Notes: generated by a model not told the origin, from the letters alone. A DNA stretch of 64,000 bases from Alphaproteobacteria bacterium (GCA_012269555.1 JAAXKA010000146.1:20255-84254); one strand, 5' to 3'; positions 29,257 through 40,286 are shown, numbered from the stretch's first letter. Made by a program: numbers and translations.

Positions 29257-32200
29257 TCATTCATCTTCGCGGAGCGTTTCTGCGGTCTGCAAATCTACCG
29301 AAACGAGTTTACTGACGCCAGGCTCCGCCATGGTCACACCATATAGGCGGTCCATTTGTGACATAGTCATACGATGGTGAGTTACAATTAAAAACTTTGT
29401 CTGAGTTCGAGTTACTATGTGTCGAAGCAGCTCACAAAAGCGAGAAACATTTGAGTCATCTAGAGGTGCGTCAACTTCATCCAAAATGCAAATAGGAGAC
29501 GGATTCGTCAGAAAGACAGAGAAAATTATGGCAAGCCCTGTTAGAGCCTGCTCTCCACCTGATAAAAGAGATAAAGATTGCAGTTTTTTGCCAGGCGGGC
29601 TTGCAAAAATTTCAAGACCAGCTGTCAAAGGGTCATCTGAATTAATCAGTTTTAATTCTGCTTTTCCTCCACCAAACAATGTTTTAAATAACTCACTAAA
29701 TTCTGCATTTACTTTAGTTAAACTATCCAAGAGTCTATGGCGTGCTTCTTTATTCAATTCTGATATAGCTCTGCGAAGCTTTGCGATAGCTTGCTCAAGG
29801 TCATTCTTATCAACTTCAAATTTGGCTAACTTTTCTTGGATCTCCTCCATTTCTATCTCAGCACGCAGATTCACAGGGCCTAAGTGATCCCGCTCTCTTA
29901 AAAGTTTATTTATTCTAGCTTCAAGTTGTTGAACTTCAGGTAAGTTTTCTTTTTCTGAAATAGATGTGATGTCAAATAATTTGTTGGGAGAGATAGATAG
30001 TTTTTCTAAGATCTGATTTTTAAGAGAATCGATCATTTTTTTTGCCTGTGTTTCAACCGATTCCTGTCTAATTTGTGCCTCCCGCATCTCTGCTAGGTTT
30101 TTTTCATCTAAGCGTTGTTGATTATCAGCTTGCTGTAAAATTATATCTGTTTCTTTTACTAATATCACTGATTGGTCATGTTTTTGCTTAGTAGTGGCCA
30201 ATAGAGTTGCCAGCTTTCCACGTTCTTCTTTTAGTTGGTTAGGTTTAGCCTTAAGTATAGATAATTCTTCTAAGGATTTTTGAGCTCTTACCTTCATCTC
30301 TTGCATTCTTGTTTTAGTTCCATCGAGCCTGCCCTTCCATTCATCCTCCTGTGTTAAAAGAAACTCTTTTCTGGATAAAATGGACTGAAGCGTTTGTCTG
30401 AGCTCAGCTTCTTGTTGAACACATTGATCATAATATGCTCGTGATTTAGAGGCATTCTCAGTGGCGCTGTCTGCTGTTTTTTTAAGTTTGCTAATGTCAT
30501 CTATTTTGGACATTTTTGAGTTAAAATCATTTAACTCATTCTCTGCCTCTTTAATTAATTGCTTCAAGGATAAGTAACGTTCACTTGCAGTCTTAAAAGA
30601 TATTTCAGAGGTATCAACATCTCTTTGAGTTTTGATAATTTCTTGACTAAGATGTTGTCTTACTTCCTGTAATTGCTCAAATTTTAAGTTCTCTGAAGAA
30701 ACCAAACTTTCTAATTGTTCTAGCTTTATATTCTTTTTATTCTCATCACTTTGTGCATCTAAAATAAGTATATCAAGTTCTTTTATCCTCTGGATTTGGC
30801 GTATTCTTGTTGCGCCTGTATCCTTTATGAGACGAACTAAACCATCCCAGCGTGCTAGTTTACCTGATTTTGTTACAACAGCTTGGCCTAATTCCAACTT
30901 GGTATAAATATCGCTTTTCATAGCGTCATCTGATATAATGCTAACGCCTTGAATAGCTCTCATTATGGTATCGGGCCCCTTAATAAAATCCTTTAGAGGA
31001 GTTCCAATGCTGGGAGGATTAAGAGACTGAAGTGGAAGCATTTTAGCCTGCCAATATCCATCTTTACCGCTTCCTAAAGGTAAATATAAGTCCTCTGTTA
31101 GGTATGCAGCCAAAGCAGATTCCATATCACCTATAACCGAAATACTATCTGAGATAGGGGACTGTCCAGATGATATATCTGATTTTATAAGATCTCCAAG
31201 TGCATCTCTTTCCGTTTCTAATCTTCTCACTTGGTTTAAAGCTGCTTGAGACAACTCAAAAGCATTATCTCTTTGTGTTTTTAGGTTTTCAAGGTTTTTT
31301 GATTGTTGTTCGATCTGTTGACTCGTTTTTGTGACCTCTGTGTCTAATTTATTAAATTTTTTCTTTTGTTCTGATGCCAGCGTTTCAAGCTCATTCAAAT
31401 TGATTTCGTTTAATTTCTCTGAAGATTGAGTAATAATAGTTTGTTTTTGAAAAATTTGATTTTTTAGCTCTGATTGGTGTTGTTCCAGGTTCTGCAAGAT
31501 AGCATTGGCTTCAGCTGATTTTTCGTCCGCAAGCTGGTTTTTTAATCTCGCCTCTTCAAGTTTTTCCTTTGCTTTAACAAGCATCGGAGCATTTTCTTTT
31601 TCTATTTTTTCAAGTTTTTTGATTTCTTCAATTAATTTATTTTTTGCCTCAAGCGCATCCTTTTGCAAGGCCTCTTCACGCTGAGTGTCTTTGTCAATCT
31701 GTGCGCATTGCGCTTGAAGACGCAATATTTCATCTTCTATTCTGGTTTCGTCTCTCTCTATCTGCGATAAATTAGCACTCAATAGTTGTGTTTTAGCAGC
31801 AAGTGAGGCTTCTGAACTACGCAACTCTGGGAGTTTTTCGGCTATCTCAAGTCTTTTTTTGCTACTTGAATTTACGTTTAGTTGCGCTTGGGAGACGGAA
31901 TTTTGAGCTTGCTTCAATGCAATTTCTGCACGGTACAATTCGCTATTTGCAGATATCCATAACACATGAAGTAAACTTGCTTCAGCTTTTCTAATTCTTT
32001 CAGCAACAGACCTATATCTTGCTGCCTGTCTTGCCTGTTTTTGTAATGATATCCTCTGTTCTTCCAGCTGAGCCATTAATTCAACGATTCTCGTTATGTT
32101 TAGTTCTGCATTATTAAGGCGAAGCTCTGCTTCATGTTTACGTTGATGCAATCCTTTTATACTAGCTGCTTCTTCTAGTAAGGTTCGTCTTTCATCTGGT

Positions 32201-32667
32201 TTAGCACCGATAATTGCACCAATTCTTCCTTGACTCACAATGCCAGCCGAACGTGCTCCTGTAGCGGAGTCTGCAAATAAAAGTTGAACGTCACGGGCAC
32301 GTGCAGGCCTATTATTTATTCGGTAATTTGTGCCTTTGCCTCTAATGATTTTTCTTGCGACTTCAATTTCATCTCTGTCATTGTACTCAGAAGGTGCCTT
32401 TTTCTGTTCATTATCTAAAATCAATGATATTTCGGCTAGATTTCGAGCAGCTTTACTCGAGGTGCCTGAAAATATAACATCATCCATTTCATTGCTTCGC
32501 ATCTGTTTTGCTGACGTTTCACCCATTACCCATCGTAGTGCTTCTACTATGTTTGATTTACCACATCCATTTGGACCAACAATACCGGTTAGACCTGGCT
32601 CGATATCAAGTTCAGCAGTATCTGCAAAGGATTTAAATCCTGCAAGTCTTAAGTGGCGAAACATCAT
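29257..32667 (-). CDS. smc: Chromosome segregation protein SMC
   Basis: SMC is the condensin ATPase that compacts and segregates chromosomes. The 1136-residue protein has Walker A GPNGCGKSN near residues 33-41, a coiled coil, a hinge around residues 510-620, a second coiled coil, then the signature LSGGEQALTGLA and Walker B ICILDEVDAPLDD. It begins with two consecutive ATG codons. It follows the DsbA-like gene on the same strand. Confidence 0.97.
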   Translation of the reverse strand: MMFRHLRLAGFKSFADTAELDIEPGLTGIVGPNGCGKSNIVEALRWVMGETSAKQMRSNEMDDVIFSGTSSKAARNLAEISLILDNEQKKAPSEYNDRDEIEVARKIIRGKGTNYRINNRPARARDVQLLFADSATGARSAGIVSQGRIGAIIGAKPDERRTLLEEAASIKGLHQRKHEAELRLNNAELNITRIVELMAQLEEQRISLQKQARQAARYRSVAERIRKAEASLLHVLWISANSELYRAEIALKQAQNSVSQAQLNVNSSSKKRLEIAEKLPELRSSEASLAAKTQLLSANLSQIERDETRIEDEILRLQAQCAQIDKDTQREEALQKDALEAKNKLIEEIKKLEKIEKENAPMLVKAKEKLEEARLKNQLADEKSAEANAILQNLEQHQSELKNQIFQKQTIITQSSEKLNEINLNELETLASEQKKKFNKLDTEVTKTSQQIEQQSKNLENLKTQRDNAFELSQAALNQVRRLETERDALGDLIKSDISSGQSPISDSISVIGDMESALAAYLTEDLYLPLGSGKDGYWQAKMLPLQSLNPPSIGTPLKDFIKGPDTIMRAIQGVSIISDDAMKSDIYTKLELGQAVVTKSGKLARWDGLVRLIKDTGATRIRQIQRIKELDILILDAQSDENKKNIKLEQLESLVSSENLKFEQLQEVRQHLSQEIIKTQRDVDTSEISFKTASERYLSLKQLIKEAENELNDFNSKMSKIDDISKLKKTADSATENASKSRAYYDQCVQQEAELRQTLQSILSRKEFLLTQEDEWKGRLDGTKTRMQEMKVRAQKSLEELSILKAKPNQLKEERGKLATLLATTKQKHDQSVILVKETDIILQQADNQQRLDEKNLAEMREAQIRQESVETQAKKMIDSLKNQILEKLSISPNKLFDITSISEKENLPEVQQLEARINKLLRERDHLGPVNLRAEIEMEEIQEKLAKFEVDKNDLEQAIAKLRRAISELNKEARHRLLDSLTKVNAEFSELFKTLFGGGKAELKLINSDDPLTAGLEIFASPPGKKLQSLSLLSGGEQALTGLAIIFSVFLTNPSPICILDEVDAPLDDSNVSRFCELLRHIVTRTQTKFLIVTHHRMTMSQMDRLYGVTMAEPGVSKLVSVDLQTAETLREDE

Positions 32668-32765
32668 TGGCTTAAAACTTCATCTTTATAATTTGAAAAA
32701 TTATTTTTTGACACAATAATCCTATTTTTACCTTTTGGTTTCGAAAAATAGAAATAATTTCAAAG

Positions 32766-33455
32766 TCAAATACCATATTCAGCAAGTTCAGCTATAAATT
32801 CATTAAAACTTAGATTACCACTTATGACTTTTTTATTGTTAATGACAAAAGACGGTGTTGCACTAATCTGCCATTTAACAGAGCTTTTTTGCCTTATTTC
32901 AACAATTTTCTCTAACAAGGGTCTATTCTGCATCAATCCGTTAAATTCGTTAGCAGAGATACCTGCAAGTTGTGCATAACGATATAATGATTGAAGCGGG
33001 TCTTTTGCACTCTTCCATTCATCTTGCTTAGACATTAATAAGGTAACCATTCCAAAATACTTATTTTCTGGGAGTGCTCTTGCAAGCGCGTGAGCTCTCA
33101 GTGCAAGTCCATCAAGAGGAAACGGCGATAACTCGAATTTGATTTTACCCGTGTCAATTAATTTTGTTTTTACATCTGGAAATGTTTTGTTGTGAAAATC
33201 TCTACAATGGCTGCATGTCATTGAATAATATTCAGTGATGTGAATGGATGCGTTTGTTTTCCCAATAATTCGGGGTTTAGAAATATGATCTAGCGAATTA
33301 TTAATTTCAGCCAAAGTTGGCAAAGAAAAAAATGAGGATAATCCAGTAATAGTTGCTGCAGCGCTTAAGTAACTAATTACACCACGTCTATTTAGATTAT
33401 AAGTTGACTTAAAATGAGTAAGGTTAGTATTCGTGATTTTCTTTTGATAGTTCAT
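32766..33455 (-). CDS. DsbA-family thiol oxidoreductase
   Basis: This is a periplasmic thioredoxin-fold protein with the active-site pair Cys81-Cys84 in TCSHCRDF and a helical insert, as in DsbA/BdbD-like proteins. The cis-Pro loop appears as ISATPSFVIN. The leader contains NRRGVISYL followed by a hydrophobic stretch, which might be a Tat-type signal, though Sec export is equally possible. It sits between the DciA-like gene and smc, a row seen in other alphaproteobacteria. Confidence 0.88.
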   Translation of the reverse strand: MNYQKKITNTNLTHFKSTYNLNRRGVISYLSAAATITGLSSFFSLPTLAEINNSLDHISKPRIIGKTNASIHITEYYSMTCSHCRDFHNKTFPDVKTKLIDTGKIKFELSPFPLDGLALRAHALARALPENKYFGMVTLLMSKQDEWKSAKDPLQSLYRYAQLAGISANEFNGLMQNRPLLEKIVEIRQKSSVKWQISATPSFVINNKKVISGNLSFNEFIAELAEYGI

Positions 33456-33560
33456 GCTTTTTCGTCCAATATATATTACCCTGGAGATTTATATAAAATT
33501 AAAATTATTGCTTGCAAGTAAAGAAATCTTAAAGATTTGGTTAGAGAAAAAAATCAAAAC

Positions 33561-34100
33561 TTAATAATCACGTTCTACTGTATTATTTTTTGAATTGATC
33601 GCCGCACCCAATCGTATAAGTGTTGCTCTCAATTCAGGGCTAGTAAAGTCATTTGTTTGTTTTTCTAGTTTATTTAGTAGTGTTTTATTTATATCTGTGA
33701 GTAATAACCTTGACGAAGTCTTGGGAAAATTTCTGTGAGGTTTAGCTGTTTTTTTTAATAGTTCAAAAGTTTGCTGAGGAATGATTTTCGCGACCGCCTT
33801 AAAACCACAAACCATATTTATGGAACTAATTAGTTCTTGGCTTCTTGTTTGTGTTTCTGGCCCACGACCAGAGGAGACCCAGACAGTTAAAGTGCCGTTA
33901 TGACGGGTTGATTTGGCAAAAGTTAAGGACTTTGGATAACTCCAAGTTATCATATCAGAGGCTATATCTGGCCAAAAGAAACAAATTTTTGTGTACAGTG
34001 CTCCGTGATTCTCCGTTGCATGTGAAATAATTGGTTCAATAAGGGAGGATAACCTCTTCATCCCTCTACGCTTATTTGGAGCTACTTTAATTTTAGACAC
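33561..34100 (-). CDS. DciA-like DUF721 protein
   Basis: DUF721 (DciA-type) proteins load the replicative helicase in bacteria lacking DnaC. The N-terminal half carries the family pattern, including KICFFWPDIAS and LTVWVSSGRGPETQ. The C-terminal half (residues 115-179) is basic and probably flexible. It uses a GTG start, and the next in-frame ATG would remove 13 residues. It diverges from mutY, a common alphaproteobacterial pairing. Confidence 0.8.
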   Translation of the reverse strand: MSKIKVAPNKRRGMKRLSSLIEPIISHATENHGALYTKICFFWPDIASDMITWSYPKSLTFAKSTRHNGTLTVWVSSGRGPETQTRSQELISSINMVCGFKAVAKIIPQQTFELLKKTAKPHRNFPKTSSRLLLTDINKTLLNKLEKQTNDFTSPELRATLIRLGAAINSKNNTVERDY

Positions 34101-34230
34101 GATACCTAGCCTGTTTCTTGTAAATTCAGTCTATTTATAAGCTTACTTTGACTAGTATTAATAGTAAAATTAATGCATTTTCACAATGCAATTTATTTAT
34201 AAAAAACATCATGGTCATTAGGAAGATTTT

Positions 34231-35337
34231 TTGGAAAATATAAAACAGACTAAAAGCGATGTATTTGACCTGCTTTCTTGGTATCATAAAACGGGGAGAA
34301 CTTTGCCCTGGCGGTCTTACTGGCCCCTTCTAACTCCTGCCTATCATGTTTTTTTATCTGAATTTATGCTTCAACAGACGGGAGTTAAAACCGTGATACC
34401 ATATTTTGAGTATTTTCTTGAGCGCTGGCCAACAATTCAGTTACTAGCGGATGCTCCCGTTGATGATGTAACCTCTGCTTGGGCGGGTCTTGGTTACTAT
34501 GCTAGAGCAAGAAATATGCACAAATCTGCTCAGATAATAAGTAACGCAGGGGGAGTGTTTCCTCAGTCTATTGCAGAATTAACAAAACTTCCTGGTATTG
34601 GCCCTTATACAGCAGGTGCAATAACAGCTTTCGCTTTTGACGCACCTTCTGTGGTTATAGATGGAAATATTGAAAGAATTGTTGCCCGATATTTTTACAT
34701 TAAAACAAGTTTGCCTGCATTAAAGTCAGAATTACCGTCTTTTTACGAAAAGATGATTCCAGAGAAGTGTCGATCAGATTTTCCCCAGGCACTTATGGAT
34801 TTGGGGAATGAGATCTGTACTCCTTCCTCTCCAACTTGCGGCCGCTGCCCTCTTTCTACAGGATGCAAATCTGCGAAAAAAGCTAATCCAGCGCTTCTTC
34901 CAATCAAACCTGTAAAAACTAACAAAATTATAAGGAAGGGACAGATATTCGTAATTAGGAAAAAGGAAAAAAACAATGATAAATTTTTGGTTTATCGCCG
35001 GAATACCCATGGTCTTCTTGGTGGCTTGTTGGCATTTCCTAGTCAAGGATGGGACGATAAGGAACAAAATTACAATGAGAATTGGCGACCTTGTAATCTA
35101 AATTGGACCGCACTAAAGCCAAAGATTAAACATGTTTTTTCACATTTCAAAACAGAAGTTCAAGTGTTTTTGGCGGACACAGAGGAAACTGATAAAATAT
35201 TTATAAAACATAAATTTCAGAATTTTCAGGGGCAAGAAAAAGAAATGTTTGAAAATCATAGGTGGGTGACTGAAGACGAGTTGCACCTACCAAAATTAAT
35301 GCAAAAAGCCCTTAAATTAGTTAAAAATTATAACTAA
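34231..35337 (+). CDS. mutY: Adenine DNA glycosylase MutY
   Basis: MutY removes adenine opposite 8-oxoguanine. Catalytic Glu44 is in LSEFMLQQT, the helix-hairpin-helix is LPGIGPYTAGAI, the catalytic Asp lies in VIDGNIERIVAR, and four cysteines in CTPSSPTCGRCPLSTGC bind the [4Fe-4S] cluster. A C-terminal NUDIX-like domain follows. It starts with TTG behind TAGGAAGA. The first in-frame ATG lies within the catalytic core, so TTG is needed. Confidence 0.94.
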   Translation: MENIKQTKSDVFDLLSWYHKTGRTLPWRSYWPLLTPAYHVFLSEFMLQQTGVKTVIPYFEYFLERWPTIQLLADAPVDDVTSAWAGLGYYARARNMHKSAQIISNAGGVFPQSIAELTKLPGIGPYTAGAITAFAFDAPSVVIDGNIERIVARYFYIKTSLPALKSELPSFYEKMIPEKCRSDFPQALMDLGNEICTPSSPTCGRCPLSTGCKSAKKANPALLPIKPVKTNKIIRKGQIFVIRKKEKNNDKFLVYRRNTHGLLGGLLAFPSQGWDDKEQNYNENWRPCNLNWTALKPKIKHVFSHFKTEVQVFLADTEETDKIFIKHKFQNFQGQEKEMFENHRWVTEDELHLPKLMQKALKLVKNYN

Positions 35338-35387
35338 CCGTTTGTTTTCATATCAGTGCAAACATTTCATGCGTAGCTAAAATAAGT

Positions 35388-36980
35388 TTAGTGGTTAAAA
35401 TGTCTTATACCAGTAAATGCCATTGAAATGTCAGCATCATCAGCTGCTTTTATGACATCATTATCTCTTATTGAACCACCAGGCTGAATAACAGCTGTTG
35501 CCCCTGCTTCAATAGCTGATAAGAGACCATCTGGGAATGGAAAAAATGCGTCTGATGCGATAACTGAACCAATTGTTCTGGGATTCTTCAGACCATGAAC
35601 TTGGGCCATATCTTTTGCCTTTTGTATTGCAATTCTGCTGGAGTCAAGCCTGCTCATTTGACCTGCGCCAATCGCAGCTGTGCTTTTATTTTTAGCATAA
35701 ATTATAGCATTAGATTTCACGTGCTTAGCCACTTTCCAGGCAAACAGCATATCTTGTATCTCTTTTTCAGTTGGTTTTCGCTTCGTTACAATATTCAGGT
35801 CATCCTTTTTAATCATCGCGGTATCTCTAGATTGCACCAAGAAACCGCCGAGGATAGTTTTGACCTGTTGTGACGAAAGCGCAGGGTTTGGCATGCCACC
35901 TGTTAATAATAATCTTATATTTGGCTTATTAGATAATATCTTGCACGCATCTTTTGTTGCATCTGGACCAATAACGACTTCACTAAAAATAGAGGTAATT
36001 AGATTTGCTGTATCTTCATCAATGATTCTATTAGTTGCAATGATACCCCCAAAAGCACTTACTGTGTCACATTTGTATGCTAGCTCCCATGCTTTGCTCA
36101 ACGAGTCAGCGCTAGCAACGCCACAAGGATTTGCATGTTTTATAATTGCAACTGTTGGTTCAGAGAATTCACTCACAAGTTTTAGTGCAGCATCCGTATC
36201 ATTTACATTATTGTAGGATAATGGTTTGCCTTGAATTTGTTGGGCTGTCAAAACAGACGCGGTTGACTGGTCAGATGCGTATATTGCGGCTGATTGATGC
36301 GGATTTTCTCCATAACGAAGAGATTGGATAGCGGGGGCGCGGATGTTCAAATCTGGTTCCGGTTTTTCATATTCACCCATGTCGAGGTTAGATGTCATCC
36401 ACTTAGTTATCGCGTAATCATAAGAAGAAGTTCTAGCAAACGCTTGTGCAGCTAATTTACGTCGAAAAGCAAGAGAAGTTCCAGAAAGAGTTAATAGTTC
36501 CTCTATAAGAAGGGGATATTGCTCTGGAGCAGTAATCACAGTTACAAAATCATGGTTTTTTGCTGCTGCTCTTATCATAGCAGGACCGCCAATATCAATG
36601 TTTTCAATGGCTGTTTCAATTTTTGGATTTCCAGTGGTAACTTGTTCAAACGGATATAAGTTTACCACTATTAAATCGATAGGCCTAATATCATGTTCTT
36701 CTAAGGCATTCATATGAGTTTTTGAATCACGTTTTGCCAATATACCTCCGTGGATATTAGGATGAAGTGTTTTAACGCGGCCATCCATAATCTCTGGGAA
36801 ACCAGTTTCTTTAGATACATCCCGAACATCAAAACCAGCTTTTTTTAGCTCTCTTGATGTGCCCCCTGTAGATAAAATTTCAATCCCAGCATTGGATAAT
36901 GCATCAGCTAAAGTAATAAGCCCAGACTTATCTGATACAGAAATTAACGCACGTTGTATTTGGAGAATAGAAGAAGACAT
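35388..36980 (-). CDS. purH: Bifunctional AICAR transformylase/IMP cyclohydrolase
   Basis: PurH performs the last two steps of inosine monophosphate synthesis. The N-terminal cyclohydrolase (MGS-like) domain contains [13 protein letters not shown] and [14 protein letters not shown]. The C-terminal transformylase has the catalytic Lys-His in KHANPCGVA and [12 protein letters not shown]. The 530-residue length is normal. It is last in an rsmB-heparinase-purH row conserved in alphaproteobacteria. Confidence 0.97.
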   Translation of the reverse strand: MSSSILQIQRALISVSDKSGLITLADALSNAGIEILSTGGTSRELKKAGFDVRDVSKETGFPEIMDGRVKTLHPNIHGGILAKRDSKTHMNALEEHDIRPIDLIVVNLYPFEQVTTGNPKIETAIENIDIGGPAMIRAAAKNHDFVTVITAPEQYPLLIEELLTLSGTSLAFRRKLAAQAFARTSSYDYAITKWMTSNLDMGEYEKPEPDLNIRAPAIQSLRYGENPHQSAAIYASDQSTASVLTAQQIQGKPLSYNNVNDTDAALKLVSEFSEPTVAIIKHANPCGVASADSLSKAWELAYKCDTVSAFGGIIATNRIIDEDTANLITSIFSEVVIGPDATKDACKILSNKPNIRLLLTGGMPNPALSSQQVKTILGGFLVQSRDTAMIKKDDLNIVTKRKPTEKEIQDMLFAWKVAKHVKSNAIIYAKNKSTAAIGAGQMSRLDSSRIAIQKAKDMAQVHGLKNPRTIGSVIASDAFFPFPDGLLSAIEAGATAVIQPGGSIRDNDVIKAADDADISMAFTGIRHFNH

Positions 36981-37126
36981 ATTTTTTGCACTCTAAAATT
37001 TTCAAAAATAATTCTCTTATGACAAAGCCCTCAATTATTAGCAATTGGTTTATCATAAAAATTTTTGATTTTTTTTGAGACCTTCTAATTGAGAGATATT
37101 TGTTGAAAATAAATAAAAAATACAAT

Positions 37127-38737
37127 CTATTGTCTTTTAAAAGACCATTTTAAAGTTTTTTCTGAAACATGCCGAATATCATGAGCATGCATTCGTAGGA
37201 CAACCTGTTGGCTACTTAATCTTTGTTTGCCCTCAAAATAGATGGAAGATTCTAGAACAGGATTGGCACCGTTGCATTTAAAAATCCACCCTGCTTTTTG
37301 CGAGCTAATTTTTAAAACCACTGTTCCATTACTTACCGTTGCAGCTCTTATTCTTGGATGAAGATGAAAGCGGACAATACATGTTTTTGGTATTTTTCCA
37401 GGTGCTCCTGTATATCTAAGTGTATCAGATCCGCGTAAATTGCCTCCCCCAGTTGTTAGATAAATCTGTCTATCATGAATGATACCATGCGACTCCCCAT
37501 AGCCATCATGAGATAATTTTACAAGCATTCCGCCAGTAGCAGGGCCTATCTGCAGGACTTTTACTGGATTATATTTTTTATTTTTCCAACAAAAATTATT
37601 TAGATTATCCAGTGTAAGAGCTGTATGTGCAGCTGTTTGACTAAATGCCTCATTTAGTAGTCTATCCTCTGATAATTGGCCTACATTAACAATAAAGGGT
37701 GTGCCAGCAAGATGAACTTCAAAACTACCAAGACTGGCAGAATTTTCAGGTATAGGTCTGATAGGAGCTGAGCAATCCATGATAAGAGTGGTTCTTCCTG
37801 AAGAAAGTCTTAAAAAGCCAGTCTGTTTTGCGTGACGAGTTACTTTTCCTGTTGGGCCACATCTTTTGACGACATCATCTATACGTTCAGAATCAGTAAT
37901 ACCACCCCCGTGAAAATGAGCAAAATTACCGTTGCCAGTTCGCCACATTTTGGCAATCGCACCCATCCTGGTGATCGTTTGGTCTAGTGACTTTATTTGA
38001 CCTATACCAGATTGTGCAATCGCTGTGCGACATTCAAACAATTGGGTTAAAATTTTGAAGTGAGTTTCTGGTCTCCTTGAGATATGACCACCGTCCTCAT
38101 TCAAGATTTCAGTGAGTTTTTTTTCGAAAATATCAATCAAAGAAACCATTTCTGAGATTTTTGCATTAAAGGCAGATAGTGTAACCAAAAGTCCTCTCAA
38201 AGCTGAAATCTGGTCATCAATATTTGGTTGATTTTGCCAGTCAAGTGCAAGGCATTGAAATTCTATGGCTAGTTGATAAAGAAGCCTATTTTGGAAGGAT
38301 GCAGATGCTGAACTTGCATACCATTTATATGAAAAAATTAAATTACTTATTCGTTCACTTAAAAATTTCGGGTGCCATATTTTTGCGTCCCAGTTGGTAT
38401 TTTCTGATAGCCATAAAGATATTTCATTTCGTACATAAATTCTTGCTTTATCGCCGCCATAATCTCGAACATGGCGAAGCCATTCAAATGTAAAATATTC
38501 GGGTTGGTCTCTTTTTACAGGCATGGCTGAATGGAGCACATCTCTCCCAATTGTTGCAGAGCCACGCCAAGGGTCGGAGGGCGGTATAAAACGATTTATA
38601 TCGGTCTGAAATGTGGGCTTTAATCGCCAACGAAATAGACTAGAGCGTCTATAAAGTTGCTTTAGATAATTTGCAGATTGTTTAGCATTTGCTGAACTCT
38701 GGTTCACAAATGATTGTTCAATATTTTTGTTCTGCAT
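37127..38737 (-). CDS. Heparinase II/III family protein
   Basis: The 536-residue protein has an N-terminal all-alpha toroid-like region (residues 60-270) and a C-terminal beta-rich half. The FHGGG segment, and further on GESHGIIHDRQIYL and RFHLHPRIRA, match the heparinase II/III family. No signal peptide is evident, which is odd for a polysaccharide lyase. The family member between rsmB and purH is widely conserved in alphaproteobacteria, suggesting a housekeeping envelope role rather than heparin breakdown (inference). Confidence 0.85.
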   Translation of the reverse strand: MQNKNIEQSFVNQSSANAKQSANYLKQLYRRSSLFRWRLKPTFQTDINRFIPPSDPWRGSATIGRDVLHSAMPVKRDQPEYFTFEWLRHVRDYGGDKARIYVRNEISLWLSENTNWDAKIWHPKFLSERISNLIFSYKWYASSASASFQNRLLYQLAIEFQCLALDWQNQPNIDDQISALRGLLVTLSAFNAKISEMVSLIDIFEKKLTEILNEDGGHISRRPETHFKILTQLFECRTAIAQSGIGQIKSLDQTITRMGAIAKMWRTGNGNFAHFHGGGITDSERIDDVVKRCGPTGKVTRHAKQTGFLRLSSGRTTLIMDCSAPIRPIPENSASLGSFEVHLAGTPFIVNVGQLSEDRLLNEAFSQTAAHTALTLDNLNNFCWKNKKYNPVKVLQIGPATGGMLVKLSHDGYGESHGIIHDRQIYLTTGGGNLRGSDTLRYTGAPGKIPKTCIVRFHLHPRIRAATVSNGTVVLKISSQKAGWIFKCNGANPVLESSIYFEGKQRLSSQQVVLRMHAHDIRHVSEKTLKWSFKRQ

Positions 38738-38818
38738 ATTTTTTTTCTAAATTAACGGCTCAATATAGTCACATTCTCTACTTGAAAATTATGCTAAATT
38801 TCAATTCTTTTCTAGTTG

Positions 38819-40138
38819 TTATTTCACCTTAAATCGAGCGATGAAAAATCCATCATTCCCAAGCAAGTCAGTGTTTGTATTTACTAGCTGGTTAGGCAAT
38901 ATTCTTAAATGCTCGGATGTAGCTTTCTCCCTATTAAAAGGATAAAATATACCAACTTCATCTTTATCTATTGGGTCAAGGCTCAGTCTAGCTTTTGGAT
39001 TCGAGATTATAGCTTTAATCACTTCTTCCCCTTCTTCTCTTTGCAAAGAACAGGTTGCATAGACGAGCGTTCCCCCTGATTTTATCCATTTTGAGGCCGC
39101 CAAGCAAAGTTCAATCTGAAGTGATTGAAGTTCTAATATTTGCTGAGGAGTTTTGCCAATAAGTACGTCTGGTCTACGGCGAATTGTTCCTGAAGCAGAA
39201 CAAGGCGCATCAAGAAGCACTCCATCTACAAGGAATTCTGGTTTATAATTACGACCATCGGAGCAAATAACCTTAGCATTAAGTCTAAGCCTATCTAGAT
39301 TATCTTGTAGACGTTTTATTCTTTTTCTACTTTTGTCAATTGCAATTACAAGTGCACCAGATGAAACGAGCTGTGCAGTTTTGCCACCCGGAGCAGCGCA
39401 TAAGTCAATTATATGCTTCCCTTTAACATCTCTCATCAATTTTGCTGGAAGTGCTGCTGCACAATCTTGTACCCACCATTCTCCCTCTTGGTAGCCTGAC
39501 AATTTGGTAACATCGGCGACGGGCTTGAGTCGAATGCTATTTGATGAAATTAATTTTGCAGATAATTTTTTGCTCCATTTAATCTTTGAATTCTCAGACA
39601 TATTTTTTAATGTAATATCAAGAGGGGGCTGATTTTGGGCCAACTGCATAATTTCTTGAACAGAAGATTCACCCCAATTAGCCGACCAATTTTTCCTAAA
39701 AAAAACGGGTAAATTATCAGCTGGACTGGTTGCCGCGAAGATTTTTTCACCAGAACGCGCAATTGTTCTTAAAACACCATTTGTGAGTCCAGTGTAAGAC
39801 TCACCAGTTAAGTGTCTTGCCAAAGAGACACTTGTATGAATGGCTGCGTGAGGCTCTGTTCTAAGAATAAGAAGTTGTGCTACCCCTAGCATTATTATAG
39901 TTCTTATTTGAGGTTTAGGTGATTTTTTTAAGAAGTGATTAATACAAATATTTAATTGTCCGTGTTGGCGAATACAACTCATTACTAGAAGTTTTGCAAA
40001 AGCACGGTCTCTGTTCTCTAGTTTGCCCCACAAACTCTCACTAGTGAAGAAATCATGTGCAAGGCTGCCTTCGTTTAAGACTGAATGCAGAATGTCATAA
40101 CATATTTTTCTAGAGTAAATGTTTGTTTTGATGGCCAT
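38819..40138 (-). CDS. rsmB: 16S rRNA (cytosine-967-C5)-methyltransferase
   Basis: RsmB methylates C967 of 16S rRNA. It has an N-terminal NusB-like helical domain (residues 1-140) and a C-terminal Rossmann domain with SAM motif IDLCAAPGGKTAQL. The two cysteines of the family are in DAPCSASGTIRRRPD and YATCSLQREEGEE. The 439-residue length is typical. It diverges from the SdhAF4-like gene. Confidence 0.94.
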   Translation of the reverse strand: MAIKTNIYSRKICYDILHSVLNEGSLAHDFFTSESLWGKLENRDRAFAKLLVMSCIRQHGQLNICINHFLKKSPKPQIRTIIMLGVAQLLILRTEPHAAIHTSVSLARHLTGESYTGLTNGVLRTIARSGEKIFAATSPADNLPVFFRKNWSANWGESSVQEIMQLAQNQPPLDITLKNMSENSKIKWSKKLSAKLISSNSIRLKPVADVTKLSGYQEGEWWVQDCAAALPAKLMRDVKGKHIIDLCAAPGGKTAQLVSSGALVIAIDKSRKRIKRLQDNLDRLRLNAKVICSDGRNYKPEFLVDGVLLDAPCSASGTIRRRPDVLIGKTPQQILELQSLQIELCLAASKWIKSGGTLVYATCSLQREEGEEVIKAIISNPKARLSLDPIDKDEVGIFYPFNREKATSEHLRILPNQLVNTNTDLLGNDGFFIARFKVK

Positions 40139-40263
40139 CAGATTATATTTTTTGGAATAACTAATAAGATAAATTAGGTAGGGATATAAAATCTGATAGA
40201 TGTTTGAATGATTTATTTCCCTTGTAATTAAGGAATATGCTAACCATTTTTTGAATAAAAAGT

Positions 40264-40286
40264 CTATTGTGATAAAAAGACAATAG
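40264..40286. repeat. Inverted repeat between rsmB and the sdhAF4-like gene
   Basis: Arms CTATTGT (40264-40270) and ACAATAG (40280-40286) are separated by nine bases in a divergent intergenic region. No T-run follows in either direction. It may be an operator, but chance is not excluded. Confidence 0.3.

Noticed and set aside
33350..33455. Tat signal on the DsbA-like protein
   Set aside because: NRRG lacks the expected Ser/Thr and Phe-Leu-Lys pattern, and Sec signals can contain paired arginines. Left as a possibility only.
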